Below the pieces are notes generated by a model that worked only from the letters and a program-made list of their open reading frames with translations, did not search any database and had not been told where the DNA came from. A stretch of 64,000 nt of DNA from Flavobacteriales bacterium. Its GTDB lineage: Bacteria > Bacteroidota > Bacteroidia > Flavobacteriales_F > PHOS-HE28. Made by a program: the position numbers and the translations under genes. Position 1 is the first letter of the stretch. Each line of letters begins with the position of its first letter. The stretch is taken from positions 97,337-161,336 of the forward strand of contig JAEUSU010000019.1 in assembly GCA_016788635.1 (NCBI GenBank). Reading direction: 5' to 3'. Below are positions 41,745-51,629 of this stretch, in pieces.

Positions 41745-42518
41745 TCAACCCTTCCTGAGAACCGCACCAAGCTGGCCGGGCTTGGCGCCCAAATACTTCA
41801 TGAAGCCCCCGATCCGGAACCATGTGGCCGGCGAGAACGGCGCCTGCAGAAGCCCAAGGCCAAGACTCACCCCTTGTGCAACGACGCGACGCAGACCGCT
41901 TTCCCCGTGCAATAGTGGCTGCACCGGCTGTACGAAGTGGTCCATCTCTTTCAGGTCGGCCACGACCAATCCCGAACTGCGGGCCCAGCGTTCAACCAAC
42001 TCTGCATCGCACACCCACTTGTGATTGGGGTCAGGGCGTTTCTCGTTCAGGGGGAGCAACACCACGATCATGCCAGTGATAGCCAGGTTCCTGCCCAGCC
42101 GGGTCAATACCTCAACAGGGTCGTCCAGGTGTTCCAGCACGTGGCTCAATACGATCACATCATACACACGGTCTGCCGCGAGCAAGGGATGCTCCTTCCA
42201 ATGCGCCACATCCATCTGCTGGATGTCATCGACATTGAACTTTCGGGCCGTGAGCATGGCACGCACTGCTTCCACATTCTCCCTGTCCACCTCCACGCCA
42301 GCGATGCTGCATGAGGGATGACAAGCCCGGAAGAGCGTGCCTGTGCCAAAGCCATAGTCCAATATGCGGATGCCGCGCAACGAAATACCATTCAAACCCA
42401 GCATGTGCTGCACCGCCTTCACCTTGGCGGTGCGCATATAGGCAAGGTGGTAGAGCGCACCCTGCCTTCCGCGGTAGACGGAATAGAACTTCTCCTGGTC
42501 CTTGATCTGTTCGTTCAT
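41745..42518 (-). CDS. Class I SAM-dependent methyltransferase
   Basis: 257 residues. Motif I is IRILDYGFGTGTLFRACHPS, motif II region VAGVEVD-like (SIAGVEVDRENVEAV), and YDVIVLSHVLEHLDDPVEVLTRLGRNL is the methyltransf_11/UbiE-type post-motif. The C-terminus is hydrophobic-amphipathic (VAQGVSLGLGLLQAPFSPATWF). The substrate is unknown; coupling (4-nt ATGA overlap) to a glycosyltransferase suggests glycan or lipid modification. Confidence 0.85.
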   Translation of the reverse strand: MNEQIKDQEKFYSVYRGRQGALYHLAYMRTAKVKAVQHMLGLNGISLRGIRILDYGFGTGTLFRACHPSCSIAGVEVDRENVEAVRAMLTARKFNVDDIQQMDVAHWKEHPLLAADRVYDVIVLSHVLEHLDDPVEVLTRLGRNLAITGMIVVLLPLNEKRPDPNHKWVCDAELVERWARSSGLVVADLKEMDHFVQPVQPLLHGESGLRRVVAQGVSLGLGLLQAPFSPATWFRIGGFMKYLGAKPGQLGAVLRKG

Positions 42519-43390
42519 GTTCCCAGCATATGGCCCTTCCAGATCACTGTAGGCCGGTCCACATGGAATACCCGACGTTCATGCGATACCCCTAGTGGGG
42601 TTGAAGGATCTGGACGGTAAATGACATAGTCGAACGGGCGCTGCCGGTAGTAACCACTTAACGCCTTGCGCATGTAGTCCACACCACGCACGATCGGTGT
42701 GGCCAAATGGTCGAGCGGGGAAAGGCCCGCCTTCACGCGGGACATCTCCTCCCGTGCGCGCGGGCTCATGCCGAGGTTGCCGCCGGTGTCCGTAAAGGTG
42801 GAAAGGAAGGCATCGTGGACCTCAATGCGTGCCCCCTGTTGGAGGACGGCACATATCCAGGCCCAATCACCCATGGCCTTCCACGCCGGGTCGAAGAGGC
42901 CCCCCCTTGGTCCATGGACCAAGTGCCTTCGGAAGAAGAGCGAACTGCTGTGCAAAGGCAGCCTGCCTCGCTTCAGAATGCCAGGTGTGGGAATGACCGC
43001 CTTGCGATGACAGAGATACCGGCCTTCCTCATCCACCACCACCGTATGTCCGATAAGGATGTCAACTTCCGGATGGCGGAGGAAGTGGTCGGCCACAGCC
43101 GCCAGCGCACCGGGAAGGTACTGTTCATCGCAGTTGAGCCACGCGTGTACGTCTCCAGACCCACGCCGGATCCCGCGATTGATCGCGTCGTACATCCCGT
43201 CATCAGGCTCCACCAGGCCATTTATATCCGGTCGGGTGGCCAACCATTCCGCCGTGCCATCACGGCTGCCACCGTCCTGCACCAAGTGCTCCACCTCCAC
43301 TCCAGGGCTTCGTTGGTCGGCCACGGAGGCGGCATTCAACCGAAGGAATGCGAGCTGACCAAAACTCGGTGTGGTGATCGAGAAACGCAT
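42515..43390 (-). CDS. Family 2 glycosyltransferase
   Basis: 291 residues, GT-A fold. MRFSITTPSFGQLAFLRLNAAS starts the domain, HLVQDGGSRDGTAEWL supplies the donor-site Asp and AWLNCDEQYLPGALAAVADHF the DxD-like site. SLFFRRHLV, then GDWAWICAVLQ, are further family features. It transfers a sugar from a nucleotide donor to an unknown acceptor. It starts 23 nt after the carboxylase stop and overlaps the methyltransferase, so the three may be one transcript. The frame runs upstream to 43696 across the carboxylase gene, so the ATG at 43390 was chosen. Confidence 0.88.
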   Translation of the reverse strand: MRFSITTPSFGQLAFLRLNAASVADQRSPGVEVEHLVQDGGSRDGTAEWLATRPDINGLVEPDDGMYDAINRGIRRGSGDVHAWLNCDEQYLPGALAAVADHFLRHPEVDILIGHTVVVDEEGRYLCHRKAVIPTPGILKRGRLPLHSSSLFFRRHLVHGPRGGLFDPAWKAMGDWAWICAVLQQGARIEVHDAFLSTFTDTGGNLGMSPRAREEMSRVKAGLSPLDHLATPIVRGVDYMRKALSGYYRQRPFDYVIYRPDPSTPLGVSHERRVFHVDRPTVIWKGHMLGT

Positions 43391-43413
43391 GGGATCCGGT
43401 GCAATTCCCCGAC

Positions 43414-44955
43414 TCAGAGCGGAATGTTGCCATGCTTGCGCTTCGGCATGTGGTCCACCTTGTTCCGCAGCATGCGCAGTGCGTGTATGATACGGCTCCG
43501 GGTCTCCGAGGGCCGGATGACCTCGTCCACATAGCCGCGCGCGGCGGCCTCGTAGGGATTGGCGAAACGGTGCTGGTATTCCAACTCGCGCTCCTTCCAT
43601 TTCGCCTGTGGGTCCTCGGCCTTGGCGATCTCTCCTTTGAAGATGATCTCGGCCGCCCCTTTCGCGCCCATCACCGCGATCTCGGCAGTGGGCCACGCGT
43701 AGTTCATGTCAGCCCCGATGTGTTTGCTGTTCATCACATCATATGCACCACCATAGGCCTTGCGGGTGATCACGGTGATGCGCGGCACGGTGGCCTCGCT
43801 GAACGCGTACAGCAATTTGGCCCCGTGGTTGATGATACCGCGCCACTCCTGATCGGTGCCGGGCAGGAAGCCGGGCACATCCACGAACACGAGCAACGGG
43901 ATGTTGAAGGCATCACAGAAACGCACGAATCGCGCCGCCTTGATGCTGGCATCAATGTCGAGCACTCCCGCCAGTACCGCGGGCTGGTTGGCCACGCAAC
44001 CCACCACCTGACCCGCCACGCGCGCGAAGCCAATGACCATGTTGCGCGCATACTCCGCATGCACTTCCATGCTGCTGTCCGGATCGATCACCGCATTGAG
44101 CACCTCGCGGATGTCGTACGGTTGGTTCGGGTTCGCCGGAATGATCGAGTCCAGCAATGGCCGCGATTCGTTGCCCTCCTGGTAAGGGACCAGAGGGGCA
44201 TCCTCTTCACAGTTGGAAGGCAGGTAGGACATCAGACGGCGAAGCTGGCGGATGGCGTCCAGTTCGTTCGCTGCCGTGAAGTGCGCCACACCGCTTTTGC
44301 TGGCATGCGTGGATGCCCCACCCAGCGCTTCACTGCTCACCTCCTCGTGGGTCACCGTCTTCACCACGTTGGGACCCGTGACGAACATGTAGCTGGTACC
44401 CTCGGTCATGAGCACGAAATCGGTGAGCGCGGGACTGTACACCGCGCCACCCGCACACGGGCCCAGGATGGCGCTGATCTGCGGCACCACCCCGCTGCTG
44501 CGTACATTGCGATAGAAGATGTCCGCATAGCCCGCAAGGCTTACGACCCCTTCCTGGATGCGCGCACCGCCGCTATCGTTCAATCCGATCACCGGTGCGC
44601 CGTTCTTCAGGGCCAGGTCCATGATGCGGGCGATCTTGGCGGCATGTGCCTCCGCCAGCGAACCGCCCAGCACGGTGAAGTCCTGTGAAAAGACATACAC
44701 CAGCCGGCCATCGATGGTGCCGAACCCGGTGACGACCCCGTCCCCCAGGAACACCTGCTTATCCAGCCCAAAGGCGGTGGAGCGGTGCGTCACCAACTGA
44801 CCGATCTCCTGAAAGGAGCCCTCATCCAGCAGGAGGCCCACGCGTTCGCGGGCCGTGAGCTTGCCCTTTGAGTGCTGGGCCTCGATACGGGCCGCTCCGC
44901 CACCCTCCAGGGCCTTGGCAGTACGATTCTCCAGTTCCTCGAACTTCTCATTCAT
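43414..44955 (-). CDS. pccB: Acyl-CoA (propionyl-CoA) carboxylase beta subunit
   Basis: 513 residues, normal for the family. The two crotonase-like halves carry the CoA-carboxyl motifs [61 protein letters not shown] and [19 protein letters not shown]. It transfers the carboxyl group from biotin to propionyl- or acetyl-CoA. The alpha (biotin) subunit is not adjacent. The start at 44955 ([13 protein letters not shown]) is supported by the promoter at 45002-45009 and an open frame that otherwise runs into the kinase gene. Confidence 0.92.
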   Translation of the reverse strand: MNEKFEELENRTAKALEGGGAARIEAQHSKGKLTARERVGLLLDEGSFQEIGQLVTHRSTAFGLDKQVFLGDGVVTGFGTIDGRLVYVFSQDFTVLGGSLAEAHAAKIARIMDLALKNGAPVIGLNDSGGARIQEGVVSLAGYADIFYRNVRSSGVVPQISAILGPCAGGAVYSPALTDFVLMTEGTSYMFVTGPNVVKTVTHEEVSSEALGGASTHASKSGVAHFTAANELDAIRQLRRLMSYLPSNCEEDAPLVPYQEGNESRPLLDSIIPANPNQPYDIREVLNAVIDPDSSMEVHAEYARNMVIGFARVAGQVVGCVANQPAVLAGVLDIDASIKAARFVRFCDAFNIPLLVFVDVPGFLPGTDQEWRGIINHGAKLLYAFSEATVPRITVITRKAYGGAYDVMNSKHIGADMNYAWPTAEIAVMGAKGAAEIIFKGEIAKAEDPQAKWKERELEYQHRFANPYEAAARGYVDEVIRPSETRSRIIHALRMLRNKVDHMPKRKHGNIPL

Positions 44956-45001
44956 GGGGTGTCTTGCCGGCCAGCGGGTGGATGGGCCGCCGGACGGCGA
45001 G

Positions 45002-45009
45002 CGAAGATA
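45002..45009 (-). promoter_or_regulatory. -7 element of pccB
   Basis: TATCTTCG on the minus strand, 46 nt before the pccB ATG. Confidence 0.45.
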
Positions 45010-45024
45010 GGCGGGCGTCCTTTC

Positions 45025-45032
45025 TATCTTGC
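45025..45032 (+). promoter_or_regulatory. -7 element of the NIT-domain kinase (leaderless type)
   Basis: TATCTTGC, 4 nt before the ATG at 45037 and 15 nt from the oppositely oriented pccB element. Confidence 0.45.
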
Positions 45033-45036
45033 CCAC

Positions 45037-46959
45037 ATGGCCCTGCGTTTCGCCGACCTGCCTGTACGGACCAAATTCCTGATCACCCTTGGAATTCCCG
45101 TGCTGGGTATGGTGCTCCTCATCGGCAAGCAGGTGGACTCCAGCATCAAGCGCCGCAATGTGCTCCAGTATATACGCGAGCAGTCGGTGCATATCCAGTT
45201 GCTCGCGGGGGCCATGCACGAAGTACAGAAAGAGGGCGGATTGGCCATAGCCTTCCTAACCAGTGTGGAGCCGAGCAGTGCCCGCCTGAAGGTGCAGTAC
45301 GACATGACGGATGCGGCCATTCGCGCCCTGCGGCAGCCCGAGGTGGAGAAGGATGGAACGGTCCTCACCCTGAACGCCTTCACCAGCCTGGAGGTGCTTC
45401 GCCAACGCATACGGGAACGACGCGTGGATGCGCGCGAGGTGGACATGGCCTACCGTATCATGAAGACAAGTCTGCTGGATGACCTCGGACGCGTGGCCCG
45501 CCTGGCCCTCGATCCGGAATCGAAGGACAAGCTCTACTCCTTGCTCAGCCTGCTCTACGCCAAGGATGCGTTGGGCTCGATGCGGTCGGCCCTCACCCGT
45601 GCACTTTCCGAGCCGGGCTTCGGGCCGGATGAGATGGGCGATCTGCTGGCGCTGACCTCGCAATACGGCACCAGCCTGGCCCTTTTCGAACGCGACGCCC
45701 CGACAGAGGTGATCGAGTTCCACCGCACCACCAATACCGGTCCGGAGATCGACCTGCTCAACACCGTGCTGGGCACCCTGCGGGAGCATCGGTCACTGGG
45801 CACTGTAGGCTTGAGCGCTGCCCAGTGGTGGCAGCTTTCCACCAACGCGGTGGAGCGATTGAAGTTCGTGCAGGACGTGGGTATTAAAGGCATCCAGGAG
45901 GGCACGCGGCGCAACCTGCGGGATGCCGAGGTGCGGTTGCTCATCGTGCTCGTGGCATTGGTGGGCGTGCTGGGAGCCGTGGCGTTCCTGGCCTTTGTGA
46001 TCATGCGCGGCATCCGCGATACGGTGAACGAGGTGTCCAGCGCGGCACAAGCCCTCGCGCGCGGCGACGTGCGTGCGCATGTACCCGTTCGATCGAACGA
46101 CGAGGTGGGCCATATGGCCGGGGCGTTCAACGGCATGATCGACAACATCCGCTCACTGGCCGCCAGCGCAGAATCCATCGGCCGCGGCAACTATGACACA
46201 CCGGTGATCGTGCGCGGCGAGCAGGATGTGCTGGGCCTGGCCTTGAATAGGATGCGGGAGAACCTGCGCCAGGCGCGCGAACGTGACATGGACCATAACC
46301 GCGTGTTACAGGAGGAGAAGGAAAAGCTCGAACAGGCGAACGAACGCATCCACGTGTTGATCAAGGAGATCCACCACCGGGTGAAGAACAACCTGCAGGT
46401 GGTGGCCAGCCTGCTCCGGCTTCAAAGTGCCACCATCGATGATGCCCACCTGCAGCAAGTGTTCGATCAAAGCCAGAGCCGTGTGGCCAGCATGGCGCTC
46501 ATTCATGAGAAATTGTACAAGGGCGATGAACTCGCCAAACTGGACCTGGCCCTCTATCTGAAGGAGCTCTTCGCGGAACTGGTCCAATTGAACAAGGTGC
46601 ATGATGGCATCCAGTACCGCACCTCGATCGATACCGGACTCGCGCTTGACCTGAACACCATGGTGCCCCTCGGGTTGATCCTGAACGAGCTCATCACCAA
46701 CTCATTCAAACACGCATTCATGGGCCGCGAGCAGGGCACCATCCTGCTATCCATCCACCAGGCCGGTGAAAAGACCTACGACCTGATCTACAAGGATGAT
46801 GGGGTAGGCATGCCGCGGACGGAAAGTGGCGAGGGCCCGGGAACGCTGGGCATTTCGCTCATCGAAAGCCTTGTAGACCAGCTCAACGGCTACATCACCG
46901 TGGACAGTGGCCCCGGTGGGACGCACTACCACATCCGGTTCCGTGCGGACGAGCGCTGA
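45037..46959 (+). CDS. NIT-domain sensor histidine kinase (HisKA_2/HWE-like)
   Basis: 640 residues. Transmembrane helices at ~13-30 and ~303-325 flank a periplasmic domain that starts [20 protein letters not shown], the NIT (nitrate/nitrite-sensing) signature. A HAMP domain (~326-378, [24 protein letters not shown]) and a coiled coil lead to a HisKA_2 domain with [21 protein letters not shown] (His446/447) and an ATPase domain ([24 protein letters not shown]). The ligand is inferred to be nitrate-like only from the domain. No response regulator gene is adjacent. Confidence 0.9.
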   Translation: MALRFADLPVRTKFLITLGIPVLGMVLLIGKQVDSSIKRRNVLQYIREQSVHIQLLAGAMHEVQKEGGLAIAFLTSVEPSSARLKVQYDMTDAAIRALRQPEVEKDGTVLTLNAFTSLEVLRQRIRERRVDAREVDMAYRIMKTSLLDDLGRVARLALDPESKDKLYSLLSLLYAKDALGSMRSALTRALSEPGFGPDEMGDLLALTSQYGTSLALFERDAPTEVIEFHRTTNTGPEIDLLNTVLGTLREHRSLGTVGLSAAQWWQLSTNAVERLKFVQDVGIKGIQEGTRRNLRDAEVRLLIVLVALVGVLGAVAFLAFVIMRGIRDTVNEVSSAAQALARGDVRAHVPVRSNDEVGHMAGAFNGMIDNIRSLAASAESIGRGNYDTPVIVRGEQDVLGLALNRMRENLRQARERDMDHNRVLQEEKEKLEQANERIHVLIKEIHHRVKNNLQVVASLLRLQSATIDDAHLQQVFDQSQSRVASMALIHEKLYKGDELAKLDLALYLKELFAELVQLNKVHDGIQYRTSIDTGLALDLNTMVPLGLILNELITNSFKHAFMGREQGTILLSIHQAGEKTYDLIYKDDGVGMPRTESGEGPGTLGISLIESLVDQLNGYITVDSGPGGTHYHIRFRADER

Positions 46960-46968
46960 TGCGCGGGG

Positions 46969-47721
46969 TCAGGCCTTCGCCAGTTCGGCCTCCACCTCCT
47001 CGGTCAACTCCATGTTGTGGTACACGGCATTGACGTCATCATCTTCTTCGAGCATCTCCAACAACCGCTGCACGTTGCGTGCGCCCACCAGATCGGCGGG
47101 AATGGTGGTCAGTGGAAAGCGCTTCAATTCCGCGCTCTTCACCTCGATACCCATGCTCTCCAGCTTCTGTTGCATGGCACCAAAACTCTGGAAGGGGGTG
47201 TAGATCACGAAGGCATCCTCCTCGCGCACCACGTCATCCGCTCCTCCATCGATCACCTCCATCTCGAACTCATCCGCGTCCTTCCCCTTCAATGTCGCGT
47301 TCTCCACCACGAACTCGGCCTTGCGCTCGAACACATGGGCCAGTGAGCCACTTGTGCCCAGGGTGGCTTCACACTTCGTGAAATAGCTGCGCACATTACC
47401 CACCGTGCGGTTGGGGTTGTTGGTGGCCGCGTCCACGAATATGGCGATGCCTCCAGGCGCATAGCCTTCATAGGTCACCTCGTTGTAGTCCGCATCCTCA
47501 CCACCCGCCGCCTTCTTGATCGCCCGATCGATGTTGTCCTTGGGCATGTTGGCCCCGCGCGCGTTCTGGATGGCCATGCGCAGGCGCGTGTTCGCCTCGG
47601 GATTGGGGCCACCCGCTTTCACGGCCATGGCGATCTCCTTCCCGATGCGGGTGAACATCTTGCTCAGCTTCGCATTGCGGGCGAAGATCTTGTGCTTGCG
47701 CTTCTCGAATATGCGGCCCAT
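46969..47721 (-). CDS. YebC/PmpR family protein
   Basis: 250 residues. The family start is MGRIFEKRKHKIFARNAKLSKMFTRIGKEI, followed by GGPNPEANTRLRMAIQNARGANMPKDNIDRAIKKA, EGYAPGGIAIFVDAATNN and the C-terminal acidic LEEDDDVNAVYHNME. YebC-type proteins act as transcription factors in some bacteria; recent work also ties them to ribosome progression at proline-rich stretches. Both roles are known for other species. The promoter is at 47745-47752. Confidence 0.95.
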   Translation of the reverse strand: MGRIFEKRKHKIFARNAKLSKMFTRIGKEIAMAVKAGGPNPEANTRLRMAIQNARGANMPKDNIDRAIKKAAGGEDADYNEVTYEGYAPGGIAIFVDAATNNPNRTVGNVRSYFTKCEATLGTSGSLAHVFERKAEFVVENATLKGKDADEFEMEVIDGGADDVVREEDAFVIYTPFQSFGAMQQKLESMGIEVKSAELKRFPLTTIPADLVGARNVQRLLEMLEEDDDVNAVYHNMELTEEVEAELAKA

Positions 47722-47744
47722 GTGGGGGAGGTTCTAAAGAGGCG

Positions 47745-47752
47745 CGAAAATA
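47745..47752 (-). promoter_or_regulatory. -7 element of the yebC-type gene
   Basis: TATTTTCG on the minus strand, 23 nt before the ATG. Confidence 0.45.
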
Positions 47753-47786
47753 GGGCGCTTCGCGCAGTCCGGCGCGCGCCAGGGTC

Positions 47787-48830
47787 TCAGCTCCGTTTCA
47801 AGAAGGCGTCCCATCCCTGCGCGGTCAATTCGTGCTCGCCACCCTGCCGGTCCACCAACCGGTAGCTGCTGTTCTTATCCGCCATATGCCCCACCACCGT
47901 CAGATTCGGGTTGCCCTTGATCTTGTCGTAGTCGGACTGGGCGATGGTAAAGAGCAGCTCATAGTCCTCTCCTCCGTTCAGGGCACAGGTGGTGGGATCA
48001 AGGTTGAAGTCGCGGGCGGTCTGGTAGGTGTGCGGGTCGATGGGCAATTTCTCGTCATAGATGCGAACACCCAGACCGGAGTTGCGGGCGATGTGAATGG
48101 CCTCGCTGGCCAGGCCATCGCTGATGTCGATCATGGCCGTGGGCTTCACCTCCATTTGCTCCAGCAGTGTGATGATATCCTTGCGCGCCTCGGGCTTCAG
48201 CTGGCGCTCCAGGATGTAGTCGTGTCCTGCCAGGTCGGGCTGCGCACCGGTCTCGGTGTACACGGCCTTCTCACGCTCCAGGATCTGCAGGCCCATGAAG
48301 GCGCCTCCCAGGTCGCCGCTCACCACCAAAAGGTCATTGTCCTTCGCACCACTGCGGTATACGATGTCCTCCGGACGCGCCGCACCTATGGCCGTCACCG
48401 CGATGATCAAACCGCTACGGCTGCTGCACGTATCTCCCCCGACCAGGTCCACGCCATAGTTGCGGCAGGCCAGCAACATGCCCTCGTAAAGCTCATCCAC
48501 GGCCTCCACCGGAAACCGGTTGCTCAGGGCCAGCGCCACGATCACCTGCCGGGGCGTGGCGTTCATGGCGTACACATCGCTCAGATTCACCACGATGGCT
48601 TTGTAACCCAGGTGCTTCAGCGGTGCATAGCTCAGATCGAAATGCACCCCCTCCACCAGCATATCGGTGGTCACCACCTGGTGCAGACCCTGCGGGTCGA
48701 TCACTGCGGCGTCATCACCAATGCCCTTGACGGAAGAGGGTTGGACCAGATGAATACGTGAGGCCAGGCGTTCGATCAGGCCGAATTCGCCCAAGGCGGA
48801 CAATTCGGTGCGGGAGGGGGTATCGGACAT
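47787..48830 (-). CDS. thiL: Thiamine-monophosphate kinase
   Basis: 347 residues. ATP-dependent phosphorylation of thiamine phosphate to the diphosphate, the cofactor. Signatures of the PurM/ThiL fold: GEFGLIERLASRI, SSVKGIGDDAAVIDP, TTDMLVEGVHFDL, GYKAIVVNLSDVYAMNATPRQ, VDLVGGDTCSS and PTAMIDISDGLASEAIHIA. The ATG at 48830 gives the usual MSDTPSRTELSALGEFGLI start; the frame continues 18 codons upstream. It diverges from the suf operon. Confidence 0.94.
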   Translation of the reverse strand: MSDTPSRTELSALGEFGLIERLASRIHLVQPSSVKGIGDDAAVIDPQGLHQVVTTDMLVEGVHFDLSYAPLKHLGYKAIVVNLSDVYAMNATPRQVIVALALSNRFPVEAVDELYEGMLLACRNYGVDLVGGDTCSSRSGLIIAVTAIGAARPEDIVYRSGAKDNDLLVVSGDLGGAFMGLQILEREKAVYTETGAQPDLAGHDYILERQLKPEARKDIITLLEQMEVKPTAMIDISDGLASEAIHIARNSGLGVRIYDEKLPIDPHTYQTARDFNLDPTTCALNGGEDYELLFTIAQSDYDKIKGNPNLTVVGHMADKNSSYRLVDRQGGEHELTAQGWDAFLKRS

Positions 48831-48837
48831 GAGGCGG

Positions 48838-48845
48838 CAAAGGTG
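48838..48845 (-). promoter_or_regulatory. -7-like element of thiL
   Basis: CACCTTTG on the minus strand, one base off consensus, 7 nt before the ATG. Confidence 0.3.
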
Positions 48846-48892
48846 GGAAGGAGTCCGAACCGGTTCTCCTCTCCGTTGTTCCACCTTCTCCC

Positions 48893-48923
48893 TTGGTCAC
48901 CCGCCCCAAGGGCGCTACCTTTG
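48893..48923 (+). promoter_or_regulatory. Promoter of the suf operon
   Basis: TTG at 48893-48895 and a perfect TACCTTTG at 48916-48923, with 20 nt between. The predicted transcription start is near 48930. Confidence 0.65.
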
Positions 48924-48934
48924 CGATCGCCTAC

Positions 48935-48957
48935 TTATTTAGACCGTTTCTAAACAG
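48935..48957 (+). promoter_or_regulatory. Predicted iron-responsive operator in the suf leader
   Basis: TTATTTAGA (48935-48943), five spacer bases, then TCTAAACAG (48949-48957). The TTTAGA/TCTAAA arms are a perfect inverted repeat. This is the arrangement (TTATTTAGA-n5-TCTAAATAA) I associate with iron-regulated Bacteroidota promoters. It covers the start of the transcript, so repressor binding would block it. Confidence 0.55.
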
Positions 48958-48968
48958 GCATCGCAGCC

Positions 48969-49295
48969 ATGATCAAAGTCTCCGAACCCGCTAAGGCTGA
49001 AGTCACTAAGCTCCTCGGCATGGAAGGCCGCGGCCCCGACCATTTCGTCCGGGTGGGCGTGAAGGGCGGCGGCTGCTCCGGGCTGATGTACGACCTGGAG
49101 TTTGACGATCAGATGAAGGACGGTGACAAGGTCTTCGAGGACAACGGCGTGAAGGTGGTGGTGGACAAGAAGAGCCTGCTGTACCTGCTGGGCACCACCC
49201 TCGACTTCAGCGGCGGCCTCAACGGCAAGGGCTTCCAGTTCATCAACCCCAACGCCAACCGGACCTGCGGGTGCGGGGAGAGCTTCTCGATCTGA
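48969..49295 (+). CDS. sufA: A-type iron-sulfur cluster carrier (HesB/SufA family)
   Basis: 108 residues. The three cluster-binding cysteines are present: Cys36 (KGGGCSGLMY) and Cys100/Cys102 (NRTCGCGESFSI). It carries Fe-S clusters from the SufBCD scaffold to target proteins. It is the first gene of the suf operon, following the promoter and operator. A large imperfect hairpin starts 2 nt after its stop. Confidence 0.92.
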   Translation: MIKVSEPAKAEVTKLLGMEGRGPDHFVRVGVKGGGCSGLMYDLEFDDQMKDGDKVFEDNGVKVVVDKKSLLYLLGTTLDFSGGLNGKGFQFINPNANRTCGCGESFSI

Positions 49296-49296
49296 G

Positions 49297-49410
49297 TTCA
49301 CCACAGAGACACGGAGAGCACAGAGGAAATCCAAATGGCAAAGTCCACACGAGTAACACAGTCGAACGGGGAATGCTCATTCTCTGTGTGCTCTGTGCCT
49401 CTGTGGTGAA
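49297..49410 (+). repeat. Long imperfect hairpin between sufA and sufB
   Basis: The arms at 49297-49325 and 49382-49410 pair with about four mismatches over 29 positions; the outer 12 bp (TTCACCACAGAG) are perfect. The arms are built from CACAGAG/ACACGGAG-type words. The element fills almost the whole sufA-sufB gap and ends 8 nt before the sufB ATG. Confidence 0.85.
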
Positions 49411-49418
49411 GCACTCCA

Positions 49419-50867
49419 ATGGCACAAGACACCGACGATATCCTGCGCGAGGTCACCTCGAAAGAGTACGCCTACGGCTTCGTTACGGACATCGAGAGCG
49501 AGAAAGCCGCGAAAGGCTTGAACGAGGACATCGTTCGCTTCATCAGCGCGAAGAAGAACGAGCCCGCGTGGATGCTGGAGTGGAGGCTCGAAGCCTTCCG
49601 CCTGTGGCAGAAGATGGAGGAGCCCACCTGGGCCCACGTGCACTACCCGAAGATCGACTACCAGAACGCCTATTACTACAGCGCGCCGAAGAAGAAGCCC
49701 ACGCTCAACAGCCTCGACGAGGCCGATCCGGAGCTGATCAAGACCTTCGAGAAGCTCGGCATCAGCATGGAGGAGCAGAAGCGCTTGGTGGGCGTAGCGG
49801 TGGATGTGGTGTTTGACAGCGTGAGCGTGAAGACCACCTTCCAAGCCACGTTGAAGGAGAAGGGCATCATCTTCTGCTCGTTCAGCGAAGCGGTGAAGGA
49901 GCATCCTGAGCTGGTGAAGAAGTACATCGGCAGCGTGGTGCCGCGCACCGACAACTACTTCGCCGCGCTCAACAGCGCCGTGTTCAGCGACGGCAGCTTC
50001 TGCTACATCCCGCCGGGCGTGCGCTGCCCCATGGAACTCAGCACCTACTTCCGCATCAACGAGGCCATGACCGGCCAGTTCGAGCGCACACTGCTGATCG
50101 CCGACGAAGGCGCGTACGTGAGCTACCTCGAGGGCTGCACCGCACCGATCCGCGACGAGCACCAGCTGCACGCCGCCGTGGTGGAACTTGTCGCCCTGAA
50201 GGACGCCGAGATCAAGTACAGCACCGTCCAGAACTGGTACCCCGGCGACAAGGACGGCAAGGGCGGCATCTACAACTTCGTCACCAAGCGCGGCCTGTGC
50301 CTGGGCGAGCGCAGCAAGATCAGCTGGACGCAGGTGGAGACCGGCAGCGCGATCACGTGGAAGTACCCCAGCTGCGTGCTGAAGGGCGATCACAGCATCG
50401 GCGAGTTCTACAGCGTGGCGGTGACCAACAACCGCCAACAGGCCGACACCGGCACCAAGATGGTACACATCGGCAAGGGCACGAAGAGCACCATCGTGAG
50501 CAAGGGCATCAGCGCGGGTTTCTCCAACAACAGCTACCGCGGCCTGGTGAAGATCGGCAAGGGCGCGAAGGGCGCCCGCAACTTCAGCCAGTGCGATTCC
50601 CTTCTGCTTGGCGACCGTTGTGGGGCGCACACCTTCCCCTACATCGAGAGCGAGAACCCCAGCGCCATGGTGGAGCACGAAGCGACCACGAGCAAGATCG
50701 GCGAGGACCAGATCTTCTACCTCAACCAGCGGGGCATCGAGACGGAGAAGGCCGTGAGCCTGATCGTGAACGGCTACTGCAAGGAGGTGTTGAACCAATT
50801 GCCGATGGAATTTGCTGTGGAAGCGCAGAAGCTTCTGGCCGTTTCACTTGAAGGGTCCGTTGGATAA
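49419..50867 (+). CDS. sufB: Fe-S cluster assembly scaffold protein SufB
   Basis: 482 residues. With SufC and SufD it forms the SufBC2D scaffold on which clusters are built. Family segments are [76 protein letters not shown] and GGTHTFPY-like [35 protein letters not shown]. Cys in [17 protein letters not shown] corresponds to the cluster-forming region of the family. Third base use is strongly G/C. Confidence 0.97.
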   Translation: MAQDTDDILREVTSKEYAYGFVTDIESEKAAKGLNEDIVRFISAKKNEPAWMLEWRLEAFRLWQKMEEPTWAHVHYPKIDYQNAYYYSAPKKKPTLNSLDEADPELIKTFEKLGISMEEQKRLVGVAVDVVFDSVSVKTTFQATLKEKGIIFCSFSEAVKEHPELVKKYIGSVVPRTDNYFAALNSAVFSDGSFCYIPPGVRCPMELSTYFRINEAMTGQFERTLLIADEGAYVSYLEGCTAPIRDEHQLHAAVVELVALKDAEIKYSTVQNWYPGDKDGKGGIYNFVTKRGLCLGERSKISWTQVETGSAITWKYPSCVLKGDHSIGEFYSVAVTNNRQQADTGTKMVHIGKGTKSTIVSKGISAGFSNNSYRGLVKIGKGAKGARNFSQCDSLLLGDRCGAHTFPYIESENPSAMVEHEATTSKIGEDQIFYLNQRGIETEKAVSLIVNGYCKEVLNQLPMEFAVEAQKLLAVSLEGSVG

Positions 50868-50879
50868 GAACGAATGATC

Positions 50880-51629
50880 ATGTTGAAGATCTCGAACCTG
50901 TACGCCCGCATCGAGGGCAAGGACATCTTGAAAGGACTGAACCTGGAGGTGAAGGCGGGGGAAGTGCACGCCATCATGGGCCCGAACGGCAGCGGCAAGA
51001 GCACGCTCGCCAACGTGTTGGCCGGTCGCGAAGAATATGAAGTGACCGAAGGCTCCGTGACCTATCAAGGCCAGGACCTGCTTGAGCTTTCCCCCGAGGA
51101 ACGCGCATGGAAAGGCATCTTCCTCGCCTTCCAATACCCGGTGGAGATCCCCGGCGTGAGCAACATGAACTTCCTGCGCACAGCGCTGAACGAAACGCGC
51201 AAGGCCAACGGTCTCGCGGAGCTCGGCGGCAAGGACTTCCTCACGCTCGTGCGTGAACGCGCCAAGCTGGTGGAGATGGACGCCGACCTGATGAACCGCA
51301 ACCTGAACGTGGGCTTCAGCGGTGGCGAGAAGAAACGCAACGAGATCTTCCAGATGGCGATGCTCGAACCCAAACTCGGCATCCTCGACGAGACCGACAG
51401 CGGCCTGGACATCGACGCGCTGCGCATCGTGGCCGGCGGGGTGAACAAGCTCCGCTCCAAGGACAACGCCTTCATCGTGGTGACGCACTACCAGCGACTG
51501 CTCGACCACATCGTGCCCGACGTGGTGCATGTGATGGCCGACGGCCGAATCATCAAGAGCGGCCCGAAGGAACTGGCGCTTGAGCTGGAGGCGAAGGGTT
51601 ACGACTGGATCAAAGCAGAGACGGTGTAG
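50880..51629 (+). CDS. sufC: Fe-S assembly ATPase SufC
   Basis: 249 residues, an ABC-type ATPase. Walker A is GPNGSGKSTLANVLAG, the signature is GFSGGEKKRNEIFQM and Walker B LGILDETDSGLDIDA. It powers the SufBCD scaffold. The start ATG 50880 (MLKISNLYARIEGK) fits the family; an ATG two codons earlier (50874) is also possible. Confidence 0.97.
   Translation: MLKISNLYARIEGKDILKGLNLEVKAGEVHAIMGPNGSGKSTLANVLAGREEYEVTEGSVTYQGQDLLELSPEERAWKGIFLAFQYPVEIPGVSNMNFLRTALNETRKANGLAELGGKDFLTLVRERAKLVEMDADLMNRNLNVGFSGGEKKRNEIFQMAMLEPKLGILDETDSGLDIDALRIVAGGVNKLRSKDNAFIVVTHYQRLLDHIVPDVVHVMADGRIIKSGPKELALELEAKGYDWIKAETV

Noticed and set aside
49377..50798. 473-codon open frame on the minus strand
   Set aside because: Shadow of sufB.
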